In this document: in pieces, positions 54,086 to 61,788 of the stretch
Layout: the number at the start of each line of letters is the position of its first letter
Numbering within the stretch: the first letter of the stretch is position 1
Assembly: GCF_019968905.1 (NCBI RefSeq)
Contig: NZ_CP079946.1
Coordinates: 7,537,356 to 7,601,355, forward strand
DNA length: 64,000 nucleotides
Direction: 5' to 3'
From: Corallococcus sp. EGB
GTDB taxonomy: Bacteria > Myxococcota > Myxococcia > Myxococcales > Myxococcaceae
Notes under the pieces: generated by a model
What the model was told of the DNA's origin: nothing
Databases searched by the model: none
What the model saw: the letters and a program-made list of their open reading frames with translations, nothing else
Made by a program: the position numbers and the translations under genes

Positions 54086-56188
54086 ATGCCCGCCTCCACC
54101 CGTACACCGCCGACACTCGCTCGCGCCCTCCTGCTGGGCTGCCGGGCGGGCCTGCTCGTCTTCCTGGCGCTCTACACGCTCTGTGTCCTGCTGAACATGC
54201 AACTGGGTTACCAGGGGAATGAGAGCAGCGTCGTCACGGAGTACGTCTGGAGCGCATGGCGCGGCGTGGTGCTGTGGCAGGTGGCGCGGCTCATTGGCGC
54301 GTACTGCGTGGTGGGGCTGGTGCTGGGGGCGCTGTTGGGGGCCGGGCTGTGGGCGGCGGAGCGGAGCCGGCGCGCGGTGTTCTGGCTGAGCGGCCTGGGG
54401 TGCCTGGTGGTGGAGGTGTTCCTGGTTGCGGGGGACATGGCGCGCCATCCGCACCTGTACGCGGCGACGCTGTATGCGCGCTCGGAGGTGACGGCGGCGG
54501 TGCTGCGGGGGCTGAGCGGGACGCAGCCGTCGGGGTGGGTGTTCGCGGCGCTGGTGCTGCCGGTGTCGAGCGTGCTGGCGGTGGTGGCGCGGTGGCTGGC
54601 GGAGTCACCGCGTTGGCGTCGCCTGGCGGGGGGTGTGACGGCCTCGGCGGCGGTGGTGGGCTTCACGGGGCTGGGGCTCGCGCGGAACGCGACGGCGCCG
54701 GAGTCGGCCGGGCGAGCGAGACCGAACCTGCTCATCCTGGCGTCGGACGGGCTGCGGCCGGATCATCTGTCGGGCAACGGCTATTCGCGGCCCACGTCGC
54801 CGAACATCGACCGGCTGATGGGGGAAGGCACGCGCTTCAACGACACGGTGGTGCAGGTGCCGCGCACGGCGCCGTCGTGGACGACGCTGCTCACGTCGCA
54901 GTACGCGGGTGAGCATCCGGTGGTGCACACGCTGGTGAGGCGCGAGGCGCGCGAGGCGAAGCTCACCACGCTGGCGACGGCGCTGAAGGCGCAGGGGTAC
55001 CGCACGGCGGTGGTGGCGGATTACGCGGGGGACCACTTCGCGCGCTTCCACTACGGCTTCGACGTGGTGTCCGCGCCGGACTTCCGCTTCCCGGACCTGG
55101 TGCGGCAGCGGATGCTGATCACGCACGTGGCGCTGTTGCCATGGACCGCGCTGGCGCCGGGGCTGTTCAAGGAACGGGGTGAGTTTCCGGAGCTGACGGA
55201 CCCTGCCCCGCTGCACACGCGGGTGCGGTATGTGCTGGATGGGCTGCCGGAGGACGCGCCATTCGCGGTGGTGGTGTTCGCGTCGTCCACGCACTTCCCG
55301 TACGCCGCGCCGTGGCCGCAGGAAGGGAAGTACGTGGAGCCGGGCTACCGGGGGCCGTGGCGATTTGGGGCGACGCCTCGGATGGAGGTGGATCCGAGCG
55401 CGCCCGCGCCCACGCCGGAAGACATCGCGGCGCTGGGGGCGAACTACGACGCGGGGGTGCGCACGTTCGACGGACTGGTGGGGAACGTGCGCGCGGCTCT
55501 GGAGCGCCGGGGCCGGTGGAATGACACACTGGTGGTGCTGCTGTCGGACCACGGCGAGCACCTGGAGGACGAGGGATTGGGCCAGGGCCATGGTGACCAT
55601 CTGTGGGGCAGCGCGGGGCTGCGCATCCCGTTCGTGGTGCGGCTGCCCGGGCAGGTGGCGTCAGGGCGGGAGGTGACGCAGCGGGCGCGGTCGCTGGACG
55701 TGGCGCCGACAGTGCTGGACCTCTTGGGCGTGCCTGCGCCGGAGTCATTCCGGGGGCGGTCGCTGGCGTCGCTCGCGCGGCCGGGACCGGAGCCCAAGAC
55801 ATTTCCGGATTTGCCGGCGTTGATTGAGACGGATGTGTGGTTCAGCGACCGGGATGGTCAGCCGTACCAGACGGTGCGCATGCCGTATCCGTGGCTGTAT
55901 GAGATCGCGATGGTGGAGAGCGACACGGGAGAGATTGCGCTGAAGCCGGAGTGGGAGGGACCGGTGCGGCGGGCTCGGCACCGGGGGATTTATCTGGGCC
56001 GGTGGAAGTTGTTGGAGTTGCCCACGCCAGATGGGGTTCGGGTGCAGTTGTTCGACACGGTGGCGGACCCGGCGGAACTGCGGGACGTGGCGGGCGAGAA
56101 TCCAAACGTCGTGGCCACGTTGAGGGCGAAGCTGGCGGCGGAGTTGCCAGATGCGTCGGGGGAGGTTCGCGAACCCGTACGTCCATGA
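54086..56188 (+). CDS. Membrane-anchored sulfatase/alkaline-phosphatase superfamily protein
   Basis: A 700-residue protein. Four or five hydrophobic helices (about residues 14-38, 60-90, 100-122, 148-170, 180-200) anchor it in the inner membrane, and the catalytic domain from residue 210 faces the periplasm. The domain opens with NLLILASDGLRPDHLSGNGY (metal-binding Asp) and has LLSDHGEHLEDEG near 485. The nucleophile position reads Thr261 (VPRTAPSWTTLLTS) instead of the Cys/Ser of FGly sulfatases. The layout recalls LtaS/EptA-type phosphotransferases, which also use a Thr nucleophile. The substrate is unknown; lipid, sugar or glycan modification is possible. Its last codons are duplicated at 59851-59919, as part of a larger duplication. 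Confidence 0.9.
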   Translation: MPASTRTPPTLARALLLGCRAGLLVFLALYTLCVLLNMQLGYQGNESSVVTEYVWSAWRGVVLWQVARLIGAYCVVGLVLGALLGAGLWAAERSRRAVFWLSGLGCLVVEVFLVAGDMARHPHLYAATLYARSEVTAAVLRGLSGTQPSGWVFAALVLPVSSVLAVVARWLAESPRWRRLAGGVTASAAVVGFTGLGLARNATAPESAGRARPNLLILASDGLRPDHLSGNGYSRPTSPNIDRLMGEGTRFNDTVVQVPRTAPSWTTLLTSQYAGEHPVVHTLVRREAREAKLTTLATALKAQGYRTAVVADYAGDHFARFHYGFDVVSAPDFRFPDLVRQRMLITHVALLPWTALAPGLFKERGEFPELTDPAPLHTRVRYVLDGLPEDAPFAVVVFASSTHFPYAAPWPQEGKYVEPGYRGPWRFGATPRMEVDPSAPAPTPEDIAALGANYDAGVRTFDGLVGNVRAALERRGRWNDTLVVLLSDHGEHLEDEGLGQGHGDHLWGSAGLRIPFVVRLPGQVASGREVTQRARSLDVAPTVLDLLGVPAPESFRGRSLASLARPGPEPKTFPDLPALIETDVWFSDRDGQPYQTVRMPYPWLYEIAMVESDTGEIALKPEWEGPVRRARHRGIYLGRWKLLELPTPDGVRVQLFDTVADPAELRDVAGENPNVVATLRAKLAAELPDASGEVREPVRP

Positions 56189-56544
56189 GGGCTTCAGGAC
56201 CCGGTGAGCACGGGCGCCGGGCGTTCACCCGGCGCAGCGCTGTCACTGTTCCCACGAACGCCAGCGAGCGCACCACCAGCAACGTCACATGTACGGAAGC
56301 GGGTAGATCCGCAACTCTGCGAAGGTCGCGAACGAGCCCTGATTCGCGGCCTGCAACGTCTTCAATGGCTCCGTCCAATCCCACACACCCGAAAGCATTG
56401 AGAGACTCTCCATGGCCGTGCCCACGGTGAGGCATCCCAACAGCGCGGCGCCCCAGGACCATGCAGGCAACGGGGATCCTGTCCGGAGGCGCAGCCGGTC
56501 GCGCAGTGGCTGCGGGGACGGCCAGCCGGCCAGGAGCGAGATCC
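56121..56544. repeat. Duplicated block, left copy
   Basis: This 424-bp stretch aligns with 59852-60568. It contains the 3' end of the sulfatase-superfamily gene followed by the remains of a convergent CPBP gene. About 290 bp present in the right copy (roughly 60053-60344) are missing here. Confidence 0.85.
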
Positions 56545-56587
56545 AGCTCCCGGGCCCTTCCTTTGCATTGCCAGGACGAATGGCCAC
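56200..56587 (-). pseudogene. Decayed copy of the CPBP protease gene
   Basis: On the minus strand this reads as pieces of the intact CPBP protein encoded at 59924-60847. SPQPLRDRLRLRTGSPLP and WGAALLGCLTVGTAMESL match residues about 100-140 of the intact protein, then GVWDW, LKTLQAANQGSFATFA, and after a junction the terminal ASVHVTLLVVRSLAFVGT stretch in another frame. The sequence between, which carries the catalytic EExxxR and His motifs, has been deleted, and the 5' end is replaced. No functional CPBP enzyme can be made from it. Confidence 0.85.
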
Positions 56588-56621
56588 CGTGCTCCCTACA
56601 CGTCATCAGGAGAGGGAGACC

Positions 56622-57542
56622 ATGTCAGCAGAGACCACGCCCCCTAGAGATGCGTTGCCGCGACTTGGATTCATCGGACTCGGAACGATGGGCAGCCGGA
56701 TGTGCCAGCGCCTGCTCGCAGCCGACTATCCGCTCACCGTATTCAACAGGACCCGCGCCCGCGCCGATCCTCTTCTGAGCCAAGGCGCCACCTGGGCCTC
56801 CACGCCGAAAGAGCTTGCCGCGCGAAGTGACGTCGTCCTCTCGTCCCTGAGTAACGACGCCGCGGTGCGCGGTATGTATCTCGGGCACAACGGCGTGGGT
56901 GAGGGTGCGGCGCCGGGGACGCTCTGCCTGGACCTGAGCACGGCGGCCCCCGACACCGCGCGACAGATAGCGAAGGCGCTGCGGGCACGCGACGTGGCGA
57001 TGCTGGATGCCCCCGTCTCCGGCAGTGTGCCCCAGGTGGAGTCCGGCTCCCTGGTTATCTTCGTAGGCGGCGAGGAGTCAGCCCTTGAGAGTGCGAGCCC
57101 CCTGTTGTCCGTCCTTGGGAAGACCACCCTCCACATGGGGGGCAACGGCATGGGGGCCACCATGAAGCTCGTGGTCAATGCATTGCTCGGCTCGAGCCTT
57201 CAGACGCTCGCGGAGGCCATCGTCCTGGGAGAGCGGGCTGGACTCGAAAAGTCACGGCTGCTCGATGCCCTCGGGCAGACGGCGGTGGTGGCGCCCAACC
57301 ACCGCGTGAAGCTGGAGAACGTTGCGCACGAGGAGTACCCGGCGGCCTTCTCGCTCCAGCTGATGCACAAGGACTTCGGCCTCATCATGGCCCTCGCCCA
57401 CCGGCTCGCCGTGGCCATGCCCGCCACCGCCGTGGCGGACCAGATGTGCGCCGCCGAGGTAGCGCGTCACCACCAGGAGGACATGTCCGCGACCATCGAG
57501 CTGATGGAGGAACTCGCAGGGACACTCCCCACGACGCATTGA
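56622..57542 (+). CDS. NAD(P)-dependent beta-hydroxyacid dehydrogenase (HIBADH family)
   Basis: A 306-residue enzyme of the 3-hydroxyisobutyrate dehydrogenase/tartronate semialdehyde reductase family. The N-terminal Rossmann motif GFIGLGTMGSRM is complete, the substrate-site motif DAPVSGSVPQVESGSLVIFVGG is conserved, and the catalytic Lys stands in GNGMGATMKLVVNALLG, before the helical C-terminal dimer domain. The ATG at 56622 follows an AGGAGAGGGA site. The exact substrate (3-hydroxyisobutyrate, glyoxylate, succinic semialdehyde or a tartronate) cannot be read. The gene sits between two copies of the duplicated block, within the segment that looks inserted relative to an ancestral sulfatase-CPBP pair. 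Confidence 0.92.
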   Translation: MSAETTPPRDALPRLGFIGLGTMGSRMCQRLLAADYPLTVFNRTRARADPLLSQGATWASTPKELAARSDVVLSSLSNDAAVRGMYLGHNGVGEGAAPGTLCLDLSTAAPDTARQIAKALRARDVAMLDAPVSGSVPQVESGSLVIFVGGEESALESASPLLSVLGKTTLHMGGNGMGATMKLVVNALLGSSLQTLAEAIVLGERAGLEKSRLLDALGQTAVVAPNHRVKLENVAHEEYPAAFSLQLMHKDFGLIMALAHRLAVAMPATAVADQMCAAEVARHHQEDMSATIELMEELAGTLPTTH

Positions 57543-58117
57543 CACGAGGGCGCTTCGCTTCGCCTCGAATCGTGCGATGTGACGTGGCGACGCACCGTCG
57601 CGTAGCCAGGCATGAAGCCCGAGCGATGGCACCCTCGCCTCCCCCTGCCCTCAAGCCGGATGACGCATTCCCGATGGAGCCTTTTCCGGCAGGAGCGCGT
57701 GGAACTGGGAGCGGCCCGGGCAAGCTCAGGGCTTGCCCACGGCCTGTTCGAGGTTGGCCCCGGCACGAGGGCCACCCCAGACCGCGGGGCGTTGAGGTTC
57801 AAGACAGCCCAGAGGCCCAGTCTGCTGCCACACACCTGATGCGAGCGCGGCCTCGTCAGCGGCCCTCCTCCGCACCCTCCCGCCCCCCTCGACATCGCCG
57901 GTATCCCGCCGATACGTCACCCGCCCGAATTCGTATCTCTCGCGACACCATTGATGAAAGGTCCCGGGCTGGATGTCTTTGCCGCGCGAGGCGTGGCGAC
58001 ATCCTCTATCTTGGAATACGGCCCGTTCCTCGCACGCCCCATTCCCATTCACAGGGGGAGTCGCTTTGATCGTGACGCCTGCAATCCTGCGTGGCGTCAC
58101 CCCATTGAGGTCCCCTG
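57543..58117. other. Intergenic region with no convincing gene
   Basis: About 575 bases between the HIBADH-family gene and the LVIVD lipoprotein. Open frames on both strands (for example minus 57726-58117) lack recognisable domains or ribosome sites. An imperfect hairpin (57545-57567, 7 bp with one bulge) directly after the HIBADH stop may terminate that gene. GC content looks slightly lower than in neighbouring genes. The end of the region presumably holds the promoter of the 58118 gene. Confidence 0.5.
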
Positions 58118-59812
58118 ATGCTGTCCGCCTCCCGCTCGTCCTGGCTGTTCTTCGTCGCCTGGGGCCTGCTGCTCTCCGCCGCTCCAGGCTGCCGCGACTC
58201 GCCCCAGCCCACGCCCGATGCAGGTGTCCCCGAAGATTCGGGCACACCCGACGCGGGGCCACCCGACTCCGGGACGCTGCCCTGGGACGGCACCTACACC
58301 GCACTGGAGGAACTGGGAGACGGCACGGGTGACCCCGGCGTGCTCTCGTCCTGCGCGGTCGTGCCACGCGTGGGGGAGAGCCCCGCTGGAGGCTGTCTCA
58401 ACCCGGCCATCTTCGACCTGTCCGCCTGTAACACCTCCACCCTCGCCAACGTCCCGAAGGACGGCATCTTCCATGTCCGGCTGCGGGAGGAGTCAGCGCT
58501 GGCGGACGGCGGAGTGGAGGGCTCGTACTACACCGTGACGATGCACCTCATCGGCGATGGTGGCTCCAGCTCGTTCTATTACTCGCCGGTCACCCACGAG
58601 GAGCGCGACGCGGACAGCCTGCGCCTCGACATCCAGACCCCGACCCGGGACGGGGGCACCGTCACCACCGTGCTCGCGGGCTGCGAGGCGCCCAGCAACC
58701 GCTACTTCACCGGCTGCTTCGCCCGGTGCGTCAACGGCCGCGTGGTGGAGCGGGCCACCGCCGATGCCCAGCGCATGCTGTGGCGCGAGGGCGAGGAAGA
58801 GTCCGCGGGCGGCCTGAAGCTCGTGTCGGAGACGTACGTCGAGCAGGGCACCCCGTTGGACATCTACGTCGCGAAGAACCACGCCTACGTCGTCTCCGCC
58901 AACTCCTACCTTCGCCCGGGCAAGCCGGGCGGCATCACCGTCTACGACGTGACCGACCGCCAGCACCCCGTGCTGAAGAAGGTCATCAGCCTCCCCAACG
59001 ACCAGCTCTGGAACAGCGTGTGGACCAAGGGGGACGCGCTGTACGTCGCCAGCCAGGACACCGGCATCGTGGTCTTCGACATCTCCAACCCGGCGGACCC
59101 GCAGTTCGTGCGCCGCGTCCCATCCAGCGCCCCCCTCGCCGTGCACACCGTGCTGGTGGACGGGGACCGGCTCTACGGCATGGGGCTCTGGCCCGCGAGC
59201 AACACGCTCGTGTTCGACGTGTCCCAGCCCCTGGAGCCCGTGCTGCTCCAGCGGCTCGCGTTTCCGCTGGTGGGCCCCTACGACGGGGCCCATGACGCCT
59301 TCGCCTACCAGGGCAGGCTCTACATCAGCCACTTCGAGGGCGGCCTCAAGGTCGTCGACGTCGCGAACCCGAACGACATGAAGCTGCTGGGGACCTACAC
59401 GTACCCGAACACCACCGCCCACCACAACGCAGTGGGCACCTTCGCCGGGCGCACCATCGTCTTCGAGGGCGGCGAGAGCCACGGCGCGCACCTGCGCGTG
59501 CTGGACGCCAGCGACCCGGCGCACATCGTGAAGATTGGTGAGTTCAGGCTCCGGCCCACGACCTCCATCCACAACATCCTCCTGGTGGGCACGCGCCTGT
59601 ACGTTGCGTGGTACCAGGAGGGCGTGCGCGTGCTGGACGTGTCCAACCCCACGCAGCCCCGGCAGGTGGCGTACTACAACACGCACCGCGAGACGGACCC
59701 GGAGCGCACCGACGACGTCTTCGAGGGCGCCATCGGCATCCGCGTCCCTGGCGACGGCTACGTGTACATCATCGACACCTCACGCGGCCTGCTCATCCTG
59801 AACCAGCTCTAA
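58118..59812 (+). CDS. LVIVD-repeat lipoprotein (beta-propeller)
   Basis: A 564-residue lipoprotein. The signal segment (SWLFFVAWGLLLSAAPGC) leads to a Cys and a Pro/Asp-rich linker (DAGVPEDSGTPDAGPPDSG). A beta-propeller-like region with at least six LVIVD repeats follows, each ending in a strand such as ITVYDVTD, IVVFDISNP, TLVFDVSQP, LKVVDVANP, LRVLDASDP and VRVLDVSNP (about residues 265-545). LVIVD repeats occur in bacterial and archaeal cell-surface proteins and are thought to mediate binding. No catalytic site is visible, and the partner is unknown. The ATG at 58118 has a GAGG a few bases upstream. It is followed by a strong hairpin and by the remnant 3' end of a sulfatase-superfamily gene. 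Confidence 0.9.
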   Translation: MLSASRSSWLFFVAWGLLLSAAPGCRDSPQPTPDAGVPEDSGTPDAGPPDSGTLPWDGTYTALEELGDGTGDPGVLSSCAVVPRVGESPAGGCLNPAIFDLSACNTSTLANVPKDGIFHVRLREESALADGGVEGSYYTVTMHLIGDGGSSSFYYSPVTHEERDADSLRLDIQTPTRDGGTVTTVLAGCEAPSNRYFTGCFARCVNGRVVERATADAQRMLWREGEEESAGGLKLVSETYVEQGTPLDIYVAKNHAYVVSANSYLRPGKPGGITVYDVTDRQHPVLKKVISLPNDQLWNSVWTKGDALYVASQDTGIVVFDISNPADPQFVRRVPSSAPLAVHTVLVDGDRLYGMGLWPASNTLVFDVSQPLEPVLLQRLAFPLVGPYDGAHDAFAYQGRLYISHFEGGLKVVDVANPNDMKLLGTYTYPNTTAHHNAVGTFAGRTIVFEGGESHGAHLRVLDASDPAHIVKIGEFRLRPTTSIHNILLVGTRLYVAWYQEGVRVLDVSNPTQPRQVAYYNTHRETDPERTDDVFEGAIGIRVPGDGYVYIIDTSRGLLILNQL

Positions 59813-59826
59813 CCCGGCATCCAGGG

Positions 59827-59851
59827 CGGCACGGCCTGGGAGGCCGTGCCG
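59827..59851 (+). terminator. Terminator after the LVIVD gene
   Basis: A perfect 10-bp stem with a 5-nt loop (59827-59836 with 59842-59851) starts 15 bases after the stop codon. It has no U-run. It abuts the left edge of the right-hand duplicated block. Confidence 0.7.
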
Positions 59852-59919
59852 TGAGGGCGAAGCTGGCGGCGGCGTTGCCGGATGCGACCGGTGATGCGCG
59901 CGGCGCCGTGGGCCCATGA
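59851..59919 (+). pseudogene. Remnant 3' end of a sulfatase-superfamily gene
   Basis: The last 22 codons and TGA of a gene closely related to 54086-56188: V-RAKLAAALPDATGDARG here versus L-RAKLAAELPDASGEVRE there. Nothing upstream matches the rest of that gene; the LVIVD gene and its terminator precede it. It marks where the right-hand copy of the duplication lost its phosphatase/sulfatase gene. Confidence 0.85.
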
Positions 59920-60568
59920 GGTCTCAGGGCCCGGCGAGCACAGCGGGTTCTGGAGGCCGGACATCCATCCGCCGCAGCGCCGTCATTGTTCCCACGAACG
60001 CCAGCGAGCACACCACCAGCAACGTCACATGTACGGAGGCGGGTAGCTCCGCGCTGGAAGGGGCATGACGCGAGAGCAGGAACGACGTCAGGTTGTTGAA
60101 GACGTGGACGAAGATGGGCAGACGCAGGCTGGCCGTGCGCTCCGCGAGCCAGCCCAGGAACAGGCCCATCCCCAGGGCCATGGGGCTGTGGATGGGGTCC
60201 ATGTGCATGAGGCCGAAGAGCGTCGCCGCCCCCGCGATGCCGGCATTGCGCCCCCAGCGCTCCACCAACCGCGTCTGCACATAACCCCGGAAGAAGAACT
60301 CCTCCGCCGTGCCCGCCACCAGCGCGCCGAAGAAGAGCAACAACGCGAAGGTCGCGAACGAACCCTTGCTCGTGGCCTGCAGCCCCTTCAGCGACGCCGC
60401 GTAATCCCACACACCGGTGAGCACGGTCAGACTCTCCATCGCCTGGCCCAGCGTGAAGCAGCCCACCAGCGCGGCACCCCAGGCCCACGTCGGCAGCGGC
60501 GCTCCGGTTCGAAGGCGCAGCCGGTCTCGCAGGGGTGTTGGAGACAGCCAGCCCCCCAGGAGTGAGAC
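59852..60568. repeat. Duplicated block, right copy
   Basis: This 717-bp stretch aligns with 56121-56544. It contains the remnant sulfatase-superfamily end and the distal two thirds of the intact CPBP gene. The left copy lacks about 290 bp of it. Confidence 0.85.
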
Positions 60569-60847
60569 CGTGAGCGCCAGGGTGCTGGACATCATCACGC
60601 CCACCACGTGCAGCCAGGGAAGGACCTTGAGCTTCTCCACCAGCGCCGCGATGGCCGCGTTGTCCTTGGGGTCGATGCCGGATTGCGCGATCTCAATGGC
60701 CGCCGCGATACTGGCCATGATGGCGCTCGCGACGACGAACGTCACCAGCAGAAGGACGAATGCGAGCAGCACCGTCCATACGCGGGGACGGGACGGCGCG
60801 GAAACAGGAGGGCTGGAGGCAGAGGGCAGCTCGGAAGGGAAATCCAT
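59924..60847 (-). CDS. CPBP-family intramembrane glutamic endopeptidase
   Basis: A 307-residue polytopic membrane protein of the CPBP (Rce1-like, ABI) family. About seven to eight hydrophobic helices are seen, the first at residues 22-50. The catalytic motifs are intact: Glu182-Glu183 and Arg187 in GTAEEFFFRGYVQ, then a His motif in ATLFGLMHMDP, and FVHVFNNLTSF. Family members act on prenylated proteins, signal peptides or bacteriocins; the target here is unknown. The ATG at 60847 was chosen because membrane helix 1 follows at a normal distance; an open frame extends to 60925. It converges on the remnant phosphatase/sulfatase 3' end, as its degraded duplicate does at 56200. Confidence 0.92.
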   Translation of the reverse strand: MDFPSELPSASSPPVSAPSRPRVWTVLLAFVLLLVTFVVASAIMASIAAAIEIAQSGIDPKDNAAIAALVEKLKVLPWLHVVGVMMSSTLALTVSLLGGWLSPTPLRDRLRLRTGAPLPTWAWGAALVGCFTLGQAMESLTVLTGVWDYAASLKGLQATSKGSFATFALLLFFGALVAGTAEEFFFRGYVQTRLVERWGRNAGIAGAATLFGLMHMDPIHSPMALGMGLFLGWLAERTASLRLPIFVHVFNNLTSFLLSRHAPSSAELPASVHVTLLVVCSLAFVGTMTALRRMDVRPPEPAVLAGP

Positions 60848-60940
60848 GGCGGACGATGTTAGCTCCCACGGCTCCCGCGAGAGGAGAAAGACCTCGTCAC
60901 CGCTGCCCGGCTCACCTGCCGACAAGCGCGTTTGCCTTCA

Positions 60941-61567
60941 CTACGGTTGCTTGCGGATTCCGAGGGTGATGGACGTCATTCCCCCCGAAGGCTGGAGCGT
61001 GACGCGGCCCGCGGTGAAGTCCTCCTCCCTGAACTGATACAGGAGGACGCCGGTGATGGTGTCATTGACGCTGATATCACTGTCCCAGAGGCGGAAGGCC
61101 CATGGCTCCGAGAGCAGACGACCCGCCGTGGCGGTGCAGCCGCCTGAAGTCCACGCTGGCGTATAGCTCTCCACTTCCGGTGTGACGGTGACCACCGTCG
61201 TCCCCGGGCACTGCATCTCCACGAAGACATCCGGCGCCGAGCCATCCGCATCCCAGGCCGTGCCATTGTTGCTGGCCGTGATCTGAGCGGACAGGGGCTG
61301 GACGAGCCAGACACCCGCCGGGTCCGCGCCACACGTCTGGTCCGTCTTGCAGACCTGGGCCGCGTTGCACGCCTTGCACGCGGCCCCGGCCCTGCCACAC
61401 GCGGACGCGGTATTCCCTGTCTGGCAGACGTTGTTGAAACAGCAGCCCGAACAGTTCGCCGCGGAGCACGTCACCGGGGGAGTGCTGGGCTCCCCCGGGT
61501 CGTCACCGCCGCCGCACCCCGCCAGGAACAGTCCCGCGACCACTGCCAACATCCGATGGATCTTCAT
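60941..61567 (-). CDS. Cys-rich secreted lipoprotein
   Basis: A 208-residue lipoprotein. The signal segment (MLAVVAGLFLAGC) has the acylated Cys18. A Cys-rich segment (about residues 30-85: CSAANCSGCCFNNVCQTG, then CGRAGAACKACNAAQVC) follows, a pattern repeated in many myxobacterial surface proteins. The rest (about 90-208) is a beta-rich domain with PAWTSGGCTATAGRLL, LWDSDISVNDTITG and SGGMTSITLGI, without a recognised fold; its Asp/Glu-rich strands could be a C2-like or calcium-binding sandwich. The ATG at 61567 was chosen since the signal peptide begins there. Function unknown; a surface-exposed binding protein is likely. Confidence 0.82.
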   Translation of the reverse strand: MKIHRMLAVVAGLFLAGCGGGDDPGEPSTPPVTCSAANCSGCCFNNVCQTGNTASACGRAGAACKACNAAQVCKTDQTCGADPAGVWLVQPLSAQITASNNGTAWDADGSAPDVFVEMQCPGTTVVTVTPEVESYTPAWTSGGCTATAGRLLSEPWAFRLWDSDISVNDTITGVLLYQFREEDFTAGRVTLQPSGGMTSITLGIRKQP

Positions 61568-61788
61568 GCCTGTGTGACGCCCCCAAGAGGTCGGTTTTCG
61601 GGGCGCAGGATGTCCAGACGGACGCGGGCTGTCTTTACCTCTTCTGGGGGATGGCGCTTCCAGGGCGCGCGCACCGCCGGGCGCCTCCGCGCCGCGGGAG
61701 GACAGCACCGCCGCTGCGCGTGGGGGCTTCCATCCCGGGCGGGAAGTGCGAGAGTCCACCGCTCGACCACCGCACGAGGGCGCGGACC

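Noticed and set aside
57726-58367. Minus-strand frame of 213 codons in and beyond the 57543-58117 gap
   Set aside because: Overlaps the start of the LVIVD gene, has no domain and no ribosome site; some Trp/Cys-rich stretches looked transposase-like at first but carry no DDE or related motif.
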